DNA of 64,000 nucleotides from Lysinibacillus sp. ZYM-1. GTDB lineage: Bacteria; Bacillota; Bacilli; Bacillales_A; Planococcaceae. The stretch lies in NCBI RefSeq assembly GCF_001308875.1, contig NZ_KQ465123.1:37622-101621 (forward strand). The letters run 5' to 3'. Shown piece after piece: positions 1-9,130 of this stretch. Numbering within the stretch: position 1 is the stretch's first letter; each line of letters starts with the position of its first letter. Below the pieces are notes generated by a model. The model saw only the letters and a list, made by a program, of their open reading frames with translations, searched no databases and was not told the DNA's origin. Position numbers and translations under genes: made by a program.

Positions 1-299
1 AAGGCGAGTGTTACTCCAACAACTTCCTTCATCTTAGCATGATTACCAGCCCCAAAGGTTTGCCCAACTAAAATGGAGCTACCCGAGCCAATGCCAATTG
101 CAAAGGCCATTAAAAAGAAGAAAAATGGGAAAAATGCTGAAATGGCCGCCAGTGCATCTACACCTAAATTGCGCCCCACTAAAAACATGGCAAAAACTTG
201 GCCAACGGATTGCAGTACATTTGCTAACATAACCGGAATTAAGAAATTAAAAAAGGCCTTTCGAAGTTTTTGATCGTCTTGTAACATTTGTTCATTCAT
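1..299 (-). CDS. MATE family efflux transporter, N-terminal part (runs off the window)
   Basis: About 99 N-terminal codons of a multidrug/toxin extrusion protein that exports organic cations using an ion gradient. The visible part starts with MNEQMLQDDQKLRK at position 299. It has two hydrophobic segments and the MATE-like pattern of a short polar start, a membrane helix ending in GRNLGVDALAA, then a glycine-rich loop GIGSGSSILVGQ. The rest of the gene lies beyond position 1. A second, full-length MATE gene is at 25189-26538. The family assignment is good; the substrate is unknown. Confidence 0.8.
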   Translation of the reverse strand, partial: MNEQMLQDDQKLRKAFFNFLIPVMLANVLQSVGQVFAMFLVGRNLGVDALAAISAFFPFFFFLMAFAIGIGSGSSILVGQTFGAGNHAKMKEVVGVTLA

Positions 300-319
300 A
301 ATTATAATCCTCTTGAGTT

Positions 320-799
320 TTAATAACCCATTTCTTTTAAGATTCGTGATAATGTGCGTAGGCGTTCACCGATTAGCTCGCCATCATTATTTAAGGCTTG
401 CTGAAAAAGTTGAATATCTTCATTAATTTGCTCATTTTCTGTGCAAACTTCCACAGTCATGGCATCTCCCTGTAAGCCTACGCGTTTAATAACAGGGTTT
501 TCTTCATCATATAAATGCTCGTAGCGGTATGCCTCCTTAAAATGAAGTTGCGCCTCACACACTAAAATAGCAAGGTCGAGCACACGATGTAAGGGAAGTT
601 CTTCTGATTGACGTGACCATTTGCCACCAGTATGGCGCCAAACTTTCGCTGAAATATCCACCTTTCCTCGGTCATTCCATTGTGCCAAGCCAAGAGAAAG
701 CCCTTGAGCATCAGTTTGATAAGCTGTACGCCCATCAATATTGGCATAGTTTTCAGCAACGATTACAGGTTTATGTTTTAAATGTGTTGGGATGTTCAT
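320..799 (-). CDS. Conserved protein, DUF6530 family
   Basis: A soluble 159-residue protein with no signal peptide or membrane segment. From memory it fits the DUF6530 family of Bacillales (N-terminus MNIPTHLKHKPVI, core LGLAQWNDRGKVDISAKVW, C-terminus GERLRTLSRILKEMGY). No function is known to me. It ends 20 bp before the MATE start at 299 and is transcribed the same way, so the two may form an operon. Its promoter region (800-957) is shared with the divergent gene at 958 and holds a perfect 8-bp palindrome at 828-846. The ATG at 799 is preceded on its strand by GAGGAG. Confidence 0.75.
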   Translation of the reverse strand: MNIPTHLKHKPVIVAENYANIDGRTAYQTDAQGLSLGLAQWNDRGKVDISAKVWRHTGGKWSRQSEELPLHRVLDLAILVCEAQLHFKEAYRYEHLYDEENPVIKRVGLQGDAMTVEVCTENEQINEDIQLFQQALNNDGELIGERLRTLSRILKEMGY

Positions 800-827
800 T
801 TTAAAAAGCTCCTCATCATTCGGATTT

Positions 828-846
828 AGTAATTTAGTAAATTACT
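828..846. promoter_or_regulatory. Palindrome between divergent genes, possible operator
   Basis: AGTAATTT, three bases, then AAATTACT: a perfect 8-bp inverted repeat, followed by another TTTAGTAAATTTA copy at about 850-862. It lies about 30 bp upstream of the DUF6530 start codon, where a repressor site would be expected. The factor is unknown. Confidence 0.35.
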
Positions 847-957
847 GCTTTAGTAAATTTAGCATTGGAGACTGAATAAGTCAATCCAGAATATCGGAGG
901 TAATAACCTTTTTTTGCCAGAAAATAATGATACACTAGGCTAATAGGGGGGATTTTA

Positions 958-1392
958 ATGAATGTTTATAAACTAATGGCTGTGTTTTACCTGAGCTTAC
1001 TGCTGTTTTTTCCTTTAAAAACATCTGCCACAAGCTGGGCTAATCACTTTGTTGTGTGGAACGGTAATATGTATGTTGTCAGTGATGAGCATGTGCAAAA
1101 GGTTGAAAATGAAATTGGAGCAGTAACGAAATATTCAGATATGAAACAATATGGGGGAAACTTTTCTAATATTTATCCAAAAGGAACAAAATATTTTACA
1201 ATAAAGGATATTGATACGGATATTGCCATAGCGGTAGAAACAGCCGATGGGGAATATGTAAAAGCAGTAAATGATGGGGAATATACATATTCCAAAAGTA
1301 TGTTTAGTGTTCTTAGTTACGTCTTGTGGATCATCGGCATATCCATAATCATTGCTATACTCATCATCGCTCGTAAAGGAAGTTGGAGCTGA
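958..1392 (+). CDS. Hypothetical secreted/anchored membrane protein
   Basis: A 144-residue protein that I do not recognise. It has a signal-peptide-like N-terminus (residues 1-25, ending near SATSWA). An extracytoplasmic segment of about 90 residues is rich in Tyr, Gly and Asp. A C-terminal membrane helix (about 117-138) is followed by a short basic tail, RKGSWS. This topology places the middle domain outside the cell, held by the C-terminal helix. An RBS-like GGGGGG lies just upstream of the ATG. It is divergent from the DUF6530 gene and appears monocistronic. Confidence 0.7.
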   Translation: MNVYKLMAVFYLSLLLFFPLKTSATSWANHFVVWNGNMYVVSDEHVQKVENEIGAVTKYSDMKQYGGNFSNIYPKGTKYFTIKDIDTDIAIAVETADGEYVKAVNDGEYTYSKSMFSVLSYVLWIIGISIIIAILIIARKGSWS

Positions 1393-1406
1393 AACAAATG
1401 TAGTGC

Positions 1407-1499
1407 CTATTTCTCAACCCTTAAAAACTGTAACCTTTCATCTACCTTTGTAGATTTTCCTTGTTTTACGCGATATCGTGTACATTCTACTTGCATCAT
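1407..1499 (-). pseudogene. DUF6176-like fragment, C-terminally truncated
   Basis: A 30-codon reading frame with a strong RBS (GAGGGGGATT) before ATG-ATG. It encodes MQVECTRYRVKQGKS and ends at FLRVEK. It resembles the N-terminal quarter of the DUF6176 family (an R-x-K-PGKS-x-VDEW-type start), which is normally about 100 residues; the remainder is absent. Probably a remnant, although a genuine micro-protein cannot be excluded. The family match is from memory. Confidence 0.45.
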
Positions 1500-1626
1500 A
1501 ATCCCCCTCAAAATTTTTTATGCAGATAGAAATCATACCTAAAAAAGGGTATTATTGGAATGTTGTTAAAGTATGATTCATTTTTGTGTGATGCCACTAC
1601 AAACATTTTTTTGAGGAGGGGGAGAA

Positions 1627-2199
1627 ATGGAGACCACCATTCTAATGATTAGACATGCAGATTCTCCTTTCATTTTTGGAGAAGAGCGGACCAGAGGATT
1701 GTCAGAAAAAGGGGAACGGGATGCTAAAATAGTAACTGAAGTTCTCCTTTCAGCTAAAATAGATGTCATTGTTTCCAGTCCGTATACGAGAGCAATTCAA
1801 ACCGTACAGGGAATTGCGACACATCATCAGATGGAAATCCTTTTAATTGAAGGTTTCAGGGAAAGACAGTTAAAAGGTGCCTATCCATTACCTGCATATG
1901 AAATAGATGAGGCGATCAAAAAATCCTTCCAAGACTTTGATTTTTATTTGCCTGGTGGAGAATCTATAAGAGATGTTCAAAATCGAGCCATACCTGAATT
2001 GATACATCTCTTGGAGGAGTATCCAGGAAAGACAATTGTCGTCGGTACACATGGAAACATTATGACAATCGTGATGAATTATTTCGATGCCCAATATGGC
2101 TTTGATTTTTGGAAAAGCACAACGAAACCAGATAGCTACCAATTAAGCTTTGTAGGTAAAAAGCTGACAAAAGTTCAAAGAATGTATCTTCGTTTTTGA
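1627..2199 (+). CDS. Histidine phosphatase (phosphoglycerate-mutase-like) family protein
   Basis: A 190-residue cytoplasmic enzyme of the histidine phosphatase superfamily. The catalytic signature is LMIRHADS near residue 8, where the usual RHG/RHA phospho-histidine sits. The core contains SSPYTRAIQT (the second phosphate-binding Arg), a central Glu in GFRERQL, and the second His in VVGTHGN. The family dephosphorylates small phospho-esters or proteins; the substrate cannot be read here. The RBS GGAGGGGG lies just upstream. It stands alone and is followed by a terminator at 2305. Confidence 0.85.
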   Translation: METTILMIRHADSPFIFGEERTRGLSEKGERDAKIVTEVLLSAKIDVIVSSPYTRAIQTVQGIATHHQMEILLIEGFRERQLKGAYPLPAYEIDEAIKKSFQDFDFYLPGGESIRDVQNRAIPELIHLLEEYPGKTIVVGTHGNIMTIVMNYFDAQYGFDFWKSTTKPDSYQLSFVGKKLTKVQRMYLRF

Positions 2200-2304
2200 T
2201 TTTTTAAAATTTTTTTTGTAAAGCTGTAACTTTTACAAAGTGGACACGACTACTGTAATAGTAGGATACAAAAGATTAAAGCAAAGTAGTAAATTTTCAC
2301 TTTT

Positions 2305-2356
2305 CACAAAAAGATCAGGACTCCCAGCTATGTGAGTATCCTGATCTTTTTGTGTT
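2305..2356 (+). terminator. Rho-independent terminator
   Basis: A perfect 16-bp stem (CACAAAAAGATCAGGA, repeated inverted at 2339-2354) whose 3' arm carries a T-run. It ends the histidine phosphatase transcript. The rest of the 2200-2567 gap shows no reading frame; it should hold the promoter of the MFS gene, which I could not place. Confidence 0.8.
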
Positions 2357-2567
2357 TAGAGAATAAATTGCCTGTAATTTGGTTGAGTTTCATGTTAGTA
2401 TAGAATAAATATTTAGAAATTTCTTACAAAATCGCGCATGGAAAAAGAAAAACGAATTCCCCCAATGTTTTTTCAACCATGTGTCATAAGGGAGTCCACT
2501 AATGCTTATTAGTCCAATTTAAACACCCCCACATAAAAAGCTAAATCTTTTTAATGGGGGATAAAAA

Positions 2568-3761
2568 ATGTATAAAAATTGTTCTTTTTCACTTTTATTG
2601 ACAGGTCAATCTCTAGCGGATATTGGAGATGTTTTATATATAGTAAGCCTTATTAGTATCATTTATCAGAAGACAAATTCAGCGATTGCAGCGGCATTCG
2701 TGCCATTTATTATTACTTCTTGTATGTTGGTTTCAAGTCTGCTTACACCGATCCTTACATCGAAAGGTCATATAAATCGTGTGCTAACCATTTCACAAGG
2801 CTTTAAAACGGCCGTTCTAGTAGGTCTCGCTTGCTATTTAGTGTGGGCTGGTGATCAGCTAGCCATTATAGTTATTTATTTATTCATGGCCATTATTGCC
2901 TTTTTGGATGGCTGTGCCAACCCTATTCGCCAATCCTTGTTACCTTTCTATGTTGAAGATAGGGATTTATTACGGGCAAATAGTATAGTAGAAACGGTGA
3001 TTCAATCGATCCAAGTAGGTTCCTGGTTTGTAGGCAGTTCATTGTTACTGGTCTTCACACCCTTGCAACTTATATGGTATGTAGTAGGCCTCTTTTTCAT
3101 TGCTACACTTCTTTTATTAAAGCTACCAGATGTGCCCATTATACAACGTACACATATAAAAAAGCGTTTGTTAATGGTAGAAGGTTGGCAACCCATTCGA
3201 CATACGCCTTTGCTGAAAGTAGCGGCAAGAATGGACTTATTAGAGTCGATTGCAGGGGCTGTATGGGTCGCCGCAATTTTACTCGTCTTTGTAGAAGAAG
3301 CTTTGCAGGTTTCTTCTCAATGGTGGGGTTATATAAATGGAATTTTCTTTATCGGAATGATTATTGGAAGTACGCTTTGTTTAAAATGGGCCAACTTTGT
3401 AGAGCGTAAAAAAGCTGTGCTGATCACTGTAGGCTCTTTATTGTCAGCCATTTTCACCTTGTTCTTTGCGCTAAATTACCTACCATTACTGGCATTACTA
3501 TGTTCTCTCCTAATTGGCTTGTGTGGACAGTTAAAAAATATTCCACAGCAAACCATTATTCAAACAAGTGTGCCAAAGGAAAAATTGCCAACAGTCTATA
3601 CATCATTGAATGTCATTACTACTGGCGTATTTGGCCTTTCTTCATTAGCGATGGGTATATTGTCTGAATGGTATGGGGTAAGAATTGTATTTTTCCTATC
3701 AGCTATCATGCTCCTGCTAGTTAGTTTCCTAGCCTTTAAAAATAGGACCCTTTTTGGGTAG
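2568..3761 (+). CDS. MFS transporter, drug-exporter-like
   Basis: A 397-residue integral membrane protein with about twelve hydrophobic helices and a central cytoplasmic loop around residues 195-215. It resembles the DHA3-type major facilitator proteins of Bacillales (QSLADIGDVLYIVSLISIIY near the N-terminus and a helix-4 motif with NPIRQSLLPFYV). The likely role is proton-coupled export of a small molecule; the substrate is not determinable. The RBS is ATGGGGGAT, about 7 bp before the ATG. The gene is single and flanked by terminators. Confidence 0.8.
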   Translation: MYKNCSFSLLLTGQSLADIGDVLYIVSLISIIYQKTNSAIAAAFVPFIITSCMLVSSLLTPILTSKGHINRVLTISQGFKTAVLVGLACYLVWAGDQLAIIVIYLFMAIIAFLDGCANPIRQSLLPFYVEDRDLLRANSIVETVIQSIQVGSWFVGSSLLLVFTPLQLIWYVVGLFFIATLLLLKLPDVPIIQRTHIKKRLLMVEGWQPIRHTPLLKVAARMDLLESIAGAVWVAAILLVFVEEALQVSSQWWGYINGIFFIGMIIGSTLCLKWANFVERKKAVLITVGSLLSAIFTLFFALNYLPLLALLCSLLIGLCGQLKNIPQQTIIQTSVPKEKLPTVYTSLNVITTGVFGLSSLAMGILSEWYGVRIVFFLSAIMLLLVSFLAFKNRTLFG

Positions 3762-3774
3762 TAGGTAATTGTAG

Positions 3775-3810
3775 CCCTTACTTTGAATCAGCAAAGTAAG
3801 GGTTTTTTTT
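3775..3810 (+). terminator. Rho-independent terminator
   Basis: An 11-bp stem, CCCTTACTTTG/CAAAGTAAGGG, then eight T. It follows the MFS gene. Confidence 0.9.
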
Positions 3811-3905
3811 CTATTTCATAAAAATGTCCAGTATTTTTAGAATAATGAAACTTTTTACAATCCTGTGCGTAGAAAAAAATGAAAGGAAAAAAGGGGGCTT
3901 TAGAA

Positions 3906-4238
3906 ATGAAACGGAAACATTATATTATTATGGTCATTGCATTTATTGTGGAAATCTTTCTGACTTATTGGATTGCCTCCATGTTCTCTGTCAGATTTAT
4001 TGAAGTCATGTTTTTTACAGGTATTGCTTTTACATTAGGGACGCTCTACTTTACGAGTAGTGGTGGAGCTATGTCAAGACTTTATGCCTCACAAGCCAGT
4101 GCCCAGAAAGGCATCATCCAGCAGCGAGAAAGATTTAACTTTAAAGCTGGTCCAGTATTTCTGGCTTCGCTCCTATTTTTTCTCATAGGGTTGGTGTTCT
4201 TTATCTTACTCATTATGGGCATTATTCCGCCACAATAG
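3906..4238 (+). CDS. Small hypothetical membrane protein (three helices)
   Basis: I place the start at ATG 3906 because AAAAGGGGG lies 8 bp before it; an upstream in-frame ATG at 3879 lacks a good RBS. The product is 110 residues: MKRKHYIIM, then two adjacent helices (about 6-50), a polar stretch rich in Ser, Gln and Arg, and a third helix (about 82-106). I do not recognise the family. The gene stands alone between two terminators. Confidence 0.65.
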   Translation: MKRKHYIIMVIAFIVEIFLTYWIASMFSVRFIEVMFFTGIAFTLGTLYFTSSGGAMSRLYASQASAQKGIIQQRERFNFKAGPVFLASLLFFLIGLVFFILLIMGIIPPQ

Positions 4239-4306
4239 ATATAAAATCTAATGGATGGGATAGACTGTTTAAAAATACATGTCAATAACAAATTGTTGTT
4301 TAAAGG

Positions 4307-4340
4307 AATCAAGATAGTCTTTCGGCTGTCTTGATTTTTT
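4307..4340 (+). terminator. Rho-independent terminator
   Basis: Stem AATCAAGA/TCTTGATT, followed by six T. It separates the small membrane protein gene from the kinase. Confidence 0.75.
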
Positions 4341-4449
4341 AGGTTGAAAAGGAAGTTGTTCAGAATCTGTATAGGTCTGATTGGTAGAATAGATGGGTTC
4401 TTTGATTACTCTACCAACTAGACCTAGGAGGTGTTTAGACAATCCACTT

Positions 4450-7400
4450 ATGAAACATAGAAAGATTGCCGTCATTATTACATTGTTTATTTTCTTGTTA
4501 ACAGGTTCACGTTTGTTGTGGCTTCATTTATTTATACAACCAGATCAACCATACGCAGTGAAAGGTCAAATTGATGTACGTGATTTTGATTTTCAACATA
4601 GTGCATTGACACTTGATGGCGAGTGGACTTTCCATTCATCTCAATGGTTGATGGATAATCAACCCTCCAACCACACATACATACAAGTTCCAGATGGTTG
4701 GGACAAAGTCTTTCATGAAGGCGAACTGACGCCATTTGGATACGGCTCCTACCAATTGAAAATACTGGTTAATCCGGAAGAAACAAATACTTTTAGCCTG
4801 AGAGTTCCAAGTATTCGTAGTGCTGCAGAAATATATGTGAATCATCGCTTAATTGCGAAGTCAGGGGAGCTAGGTGAAAATCGTGCACAAACGGTTGCGA
4901 AAAATGTTCCGTTTACTGCCTCTTTTGAAACAAAAGGAGAAAGTGAAATCGACCTGATTATTCAAGTAGCCAACTTTCAAGATCCGCGTAATGGAGGGAT
5001 CGTTCGTTCTATAAAATTTGGACAAGAAGATGTAATCAATCGGGAGACTCAATTGTCCATTACAATGCAGATGGTAGTGGCCGTTGTTTTAGTCTTACAT
5101 GCCATTTATTCTGTCATTCTCTATTTAGTTGGCAATAAAGATAAACGCTTACTTTTTTTTTCAGTCTTAACCGTAAGTATTATGTTTTATTATTTACTAG
5201 GGAGTGATGATAAACTTCTTTCATTTTGGTTTCCGATTAATTATAACTGGGGCTTTATATTAGTCCATCTTTCTATAGTAGGCATTGGCTACTCATTGCT
5301 TCAATGTATTGATCGCTGGTTACCGAAACATATCCAGATATACAAACGTCTATTCGCTATTTTGTGTATAGTCGCGATCATATTAGCATTTACTTTGCCT
5401 ATACGTTATCTCATTTCCATACATTCCTTTTATATATTTATTTTAGGTGTTCCAATAGTTATTACCTTGATGATGATGCTCGGAAAATCGATAAAGGATA
5501 TACGTAACAATGTTTTTATTCTATTGGCGATAGTGGCCTTTGTGAATAGTCTCATTTGGGATGGCATGCTAGTGATTACGGGGATCAAAATCATTTCTTA
5601 TCCATTTGATTTGATTGTGACGATTGCCTGTTTAGCGACATTGTGGTTTAAGGATTACGCAAAGGTACATGCCGATACGAAGGAACTTGCCCAAAAACTG
5701 CAAGAAACCGATAAACTTAAGGACGAATTTTTGGCAAGCACCTCCCATGAATTACGTAATCCGCTTCATAGCATTATCAATATGTCAAAAGCAGTATTAG
5801 ATCGTGAATCGGATGCATTGTCTGTAAAAAGTGTGAATGATTTAGAAACTGTCCTGTCTGTTGGTAAACGAATGTCTTTGTTGTTGAATGATTTGTTGGA
5901 TGTGATGAGCTTACAAGACAATACACAAAAACTGCAACTAAGCACGGTTTCAATCCATTCCATTGTTGATGGTGTATTCGATATGCTGCGATTTATGATT
6001 GAAGGGAAGCCTATTCAGTTTGTACTGGAAATTCCAGAAAATTTCCCAAGCGTACTAGCAGATGAAAATCGTGTGATTCAAATTATCTTTAATTTAGTGC
6101 ATAATGCCGTGAAGTTTACCAATGAAGGGTCTATTACGATATCAGGGGATACGAATAAAGAGATGGCAAAAATTGTTATTACTGATACAGGTATTGGCGT
6201 GGATACAGAAACTATGCGACGAATTTTTGAGCCTTATGAGCAAGGTACGATTAGTAAAACTATGGTGGAAGGTGGGTTTGGATTAGGGCTTAATATTTGT
6301 AAGCGCCTTATTGAATTGCATGGAGGAATTTTAGATGTGAAATCTGTGGTAGGGCAAGGTTCGACCTTTACCTTTACATTGCCATTAGCGGATGAAGCGG
6401 GTGTCCATGAGTCCCATGAAATGGTGCGACAAAGCAGCAAGAGCCCAGAAAGAACAAGTATACAGTCAGACAAGAAGCAAGATCAGATGACAGAGTGGAA
6501 TCGTCCGCGTATTTTGGTAGTGGATGATGAGCCCATTAATTTGCGGGTCGTTGAGACAATTTTAGCAAATGAAAATTATGACATCGTCACAGCGACAAGT
6601 GGTGTACAAGCACTAGCATATATGCAATCCCGGGAGTGGGATTTAGTCATTTCAGATGTAATGATGCCGAAAATGTCTGGGTATGAATTAGTGCGTATCA
6701 TACGGAAGCAATTCTCGATCACCGATTTACCTGTATTATTGCTAACAGCGCGTAGTCAACCTCAGGATCTTGAAAATGGTTTTTTAGCAGGTGCCAATGA
6801 TTATGTTGTCAAGCCTGTCGACGCCTTAGAGCTACGATCACGAGTAGCAGCATTAACGAAAGTAAAGCGATCCATTCAAGAACGTCATCGTATGGAGGCA
6901 GCTTGGCTACAGGCACAAATCGAACCTCATTTTCTTTTCAACACTTTAAATGCAATTTTAACGTTGAGTGAAATGGATAGTGAGCGAACAAGTAGATTAG
7001 TAGAGGCACTCAGTGATTTTTTAAGAGAATCCTACAATTTTCAAAATGTTGAAGCACTTGTACCATTAGAAAATGAACTCACATTAATTCAAGCTTATCT
7101 CTATATTCAGCAGGAGCGTTTTGGTGATCGAATTCAGGTTAAATGGGATTTAGAGGCACCAACGGATGTGCTTATTCCTTCATTAACCATTCAGCCCTTA
7201 ATAGAAAATGCCTTACAACACGGTATTTTAAAGCGCTCAGAAGGGGGAACCATCCATATCCGTATTATCGAAAGTGAAGCGCATCTAGAAATTTCCGTTT
7301 CGGACAATGGCGTTGGCATGAATGAAGAAAGATTGGCACAATTACTACAGCCAAAAAATCAGCCATCTAGAAGTATTGGCTTAATGAATACCCATATTCG

Positions 7401-7509
7401 GCTTCAACAGCATTACGGACAAGGCTTGCACATTTCGAGTAAGCTACATGAAGGAACATCCGTTTCTTTTGTAGTTCTGGCCAAAAAAACTGTAAAACAA
7501 GAAGCATGA
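4450..7509 (+). CDS. Double-kinase hybrid sensor: 7TMR-DISM, HisKA-HATPase, receiver, LytS-type kinase (orphan)
   Basis: A 1019-residue membrane sensor. Order: signal-anchor helix; extracellular jelly-roll domain (about 35-200, DGEWTFHSSQW) of the 7TMR-DISM type; seven helices (about 205-395); HisKA with H433 (STSHELRNPLHS); HATPase (NLVHNAVKFT); receiver with D736 (VISDVMMPKMSGYE); then a second, LytS-type kinase with H827 (IEPHFLFNTLN) and its own HATPase (QPLIENALQHG). No response regulator gene is adjacent. A paralogue with the same order is at 56583. The start is ATG 4450; AGGAGG lies rather far upstream (about 19 bp), and an in-frame ATG at 4393 without a good RBS is the alternative. 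The ligand is unknown; the DISM fold suggests a carbohydrate-like or small ligand. Confidence 0.85.
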   Translation: MKHRKIAVIITLFIFLLTGSRLLWLHLFIQPDQPYAVKGQIDVRDFDFQHSALTLDGEWTFHSSQWLMDNQPSNHTYIQVPDGWDKVFHEGELTPFGYGSYQLKILVNPEETNTFSLRVPSIRSAAEIYVNHRLIAKSGELGENRAQTVAKNVPFTASFETKGESEIDLIIQVANFQDPRNGGIVRSIKFGQEDVINRETQLSITMQMVVAVVLVLHAIYSVILYLVGNKDKRLLFFSVLTVSIMFYYLLGSDDKLLSFWFPINYNWGFILVHLSIVGIGYSLLQCIDRWLPKHIQIYKRLFAILCIVAIILAFTLPIRYLISIHSFYIFILGVPIVITLMMMLGKSIKDIRNNVFILLAIVAFVNSLIWDGMLVITGIKIISYPFDLIVTIACLATLWFKDYAKVHADTKELAQKLQETDKLKDEFLASTSHELRNPLHSIINMSKAVLDRESDALSVKSVNDLETVLSVGKRMSLLLNDLLDVMSLQDNTQKLQLSTVSIHSIVDGVFDMLRFMIEGKPIQFVLEIPENFPSVLADENRVIQIIFNLVHNAVKFTNEGSITISGDTNKEMAKIVITDTGIGVDTETMRRIFEPYEQGTISKTMVEGGFGLGLNICKRLIELHGGILDVKSVVGQGSTFTFTLPLADEAGVHESHEMVRQSSKSPERTSIQSDKKQDQMTEWNRPRILVVDDEPINLRVVETILANENYDIVTATSGVQALAYMQSREWDLVISDVMMPKMSGYELVRIIRKQFSITDLPVLLLTARSQPQDLENGFLAGANDYVVKPVDALELRSRVAALTKVKRSIQERHRMEAAWLQAQIEPHFLFNTLNAILTLSEMDSERTSRLVEALSDFLRESYNFQNVEALVPLENELTLIQAYLYIQQERFGDRIQVKWDLEAPTDVLIPSLTIQPLIENALQHGILKRSEGGTIHIRIIESEAHLEISVSDNGVGMNEERLAQLLQPKNQPSRSIGLMNTHIRLQQHYGQGLHISSKLHEGTSVSFVVLAKKTVKQEA

Positions 7510-7538
7510 CACAAAGAGGTGTCATGCTTCTTTTCTTT
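7501..7538. terminator. Bidirectional terminator
   Basis: A perfect 12-bp stem GAAGCATGACAC/GTGTCATGCTTC, with T-rich sequence on the right. The kinase stop codon TGA lies inside the left arm. It serves the convergent kinase and DMT exporter genes. Confidence 0.8.
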
Positions 7539-8427
7539 ACATGATGACCTGTGGTACTTTGGTTTTAAAATGAGTGAATAAATAACATCCCACAATGACA
7601 ATGAGACCACCAATTCCTTGCAGCCAGGACATATTTTCGCCAATAAACAGGTATGCGAGAAGGGCAGTGAAAATAGGATTGAAGTTTAAAAAAATACCAG
7701 AAGTTGTCGCACCTAATTTCTGTACGCCGATATTCCAAAAAACCATACAAACAACAGTTGAGATTATACCTGTATAGAGCATCGAAAGAATGAAAGATGT
7801 ATTGATATTGGTGAAGGTAAAATCCGTACTTGTAAATGGTGCGAGCATCAGTACACCGAATATGCCTGCATATAGGGTAGCCATTAATGGCGAGGTTGTT
7901 TGCATTGCCCACTTACTACATACTGAATAAAGTCCCCATACGCACACGGCTGCTAACATCCATAAATCACCTGTATTCAATTGAAAATCCAGCAACAAAT
8001 GCCAATCGCCTTTAGAAAGAACTAGTACCACCCCGAACAAGGAGAGAAGCATCGCTAACAACTGCCATCCAGTAATTTTTTCTTTTAGCAAGATAAACGA
8101 AAAAAGTGCAATAGATATTGTATTCATGGTAGAGATAAGACCAGCATTGGTAGATGTAGTGCGCTCCAAAGCTAAAAATTGGAAAATATTGAATAGTGCA
8201 ACCCCTGTTACACCCATGAACATTAACGGAACAATTGCTTGTTTAGGTGGGACTAATTTTCTTTCCTTCCACCAGACCAAAGGCACAAGGACTATAACGG
8301 CAATCAACCATCTGACCATTGTCAACGTCAATGGAGAAGCATGTGCAACAAGCGTCTTAGCAACAACAAAGTTCCCTCCCCACAGCAAGCTTGTGATAAG
8401 CATTAGACCCATATAAAATTTGACCAA
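7537..8427 (-). CDS. DMT family transporter (two EamA domains)
   Basis: A 296-residue membrane protein with about ten helices arranged as two EamA repeats, typical of drug/metabolite transporters that export amino acids or metabolites. Seen: SLLWGGNFVVAKTLV in helix 1, a helix-3/4 segment with TTSTNAGLISTMNT, and VCVWGLYSVCSKWAM starting the second repeat. The start is TTG at 8427, supported by AGGGGTG about 8 bp upstream. It is divergent from the Lrp regulator at 8615, a common arrangement for an exporter and its regulator, so Lrp control is plausible but not shown. Confidence 0.85.
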   Translation of the reverse strand: MVKFYMGLMLITSLLWGGNFVVAKTLVAHASPLTLTMVRWLIAVIVLVPLVWWKERKLVPPKQAIVPLMFMGVTGVALFNIFQFLALERTTSTNAGLISTMNTISIALFSFILLKEKITGWQLLAMLLSLFGVVLVLSKGDWHLLLDFQLNTGDLWMLAAVCVWGLYSVCSKWAMQTTSPLMATLYAGIFGVLMLAPFTSTDFTFTNINTSFILSMLYTGIISTVVCMVFWNIGVQKLGATTSGIFLNFNPIFTALLAYLFIGENMSWLQGIGGLIVIVGCYLFTHFKTKVPQVIM

Positions 8428-8614
8428 GGTCGTAACACCCCTTTCAACTTATGTATACCAAGAATCATAGCACTATTGGTGATTTGACTGTATAATATTT
8501 TGTGGAAGTGAAAAACTTCAAAATTAATGAAAGATAATATGATTTTTTACGAATAATCTTCGGAAAAAGTCCTTTATAGATATATGGCAAAAAATAATCA
8601 AAAGGGGAGAAATC

Positions 8615-9085
8615 ATGGAGGATATAAAAAATAAAGCGTTAGACAGTGTGGATCTTCAAATTTTAGATATTTTGCAGAGAGAGGTTCAAATTAGCAATGC
8701 CGAATTGGCTAGACGTGTAAACTTGTCCCCACCAGCCACACATACACGGGTCAAACGATTGGAAAATGAAGGATATATCGATCAGCAAGTTGCCATTTTA
8801 AATCAGGAAAAATTAGGATTCGATTTACTGTGCTATGTTTTTATGAGTACGGATATCCATCAAGCGAAGGAATTAGAAGAATTAGAAACCAGTTTAAAAA
8901 CGATGACAGAAATATTAGAATGTCATTGTTTAACAGGTGCCTATGATTATTTATTAAAAATCGTCGTTCGGGATCGTCAAGAATTAAATCAATTTATTCG
9001 AAAATTAAATAAGTTAGGTATCTCTAGAATTCAAACAAATTTATCCTTACGGGAGATCAAATATTCCACGGTTTTACCATTATAA
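8615..9085 (+). CDS. Lrp/AsnC family transcriptional regulator
   Basis: A 156-residue regulator. The N-terminal winged helix-turn-helix has the Lrp pattern (LDSVDLQILDILQRE, then ISNAELARRVNLSPPATHTRVKRLE, residues about 9-60). The C-terminal RAM/AsnC effector domain ends with a beta strand before the terminator. Family members bind amino acids and act as octamers or dimers. The RBS GGGGAGA lies 6 bp before the ATG. The divergent neighbour is the DMT exporter, a likely target alongside its own promoter in the 188-bp intergenic region. Confidence 0.9.
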   Translation: MEDIKNKALDSVDLQILDILQREVQISNAELARRVNLSPPATHTRVKRLENEGYIDQQVAILNQEKLGFDLLCYVFMSTDIHQAKELEELETSLKTMTEILECHCLTGAYDYLLKIVVRDRQELNQFIRKLNKLGISRIQTNLSLREIKYSTVLPL

Positions 9086-9130
9086 AAACACAGCAAGTGT
9101 GAGTATCCTACTCAAACTTGCTGTGTTTTT
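9084..9130. terminator. Bidirectional terminator
   Basis: A long stem AAAACACAGCAAGT/ACTTGCTGTGTTTT with an inner TGAGTA/TACTCA pairing. It sits between the convergent Lrp gene and the resolvase fragment, and overlaps the 3' end of the latter. Confidence 0.85.
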
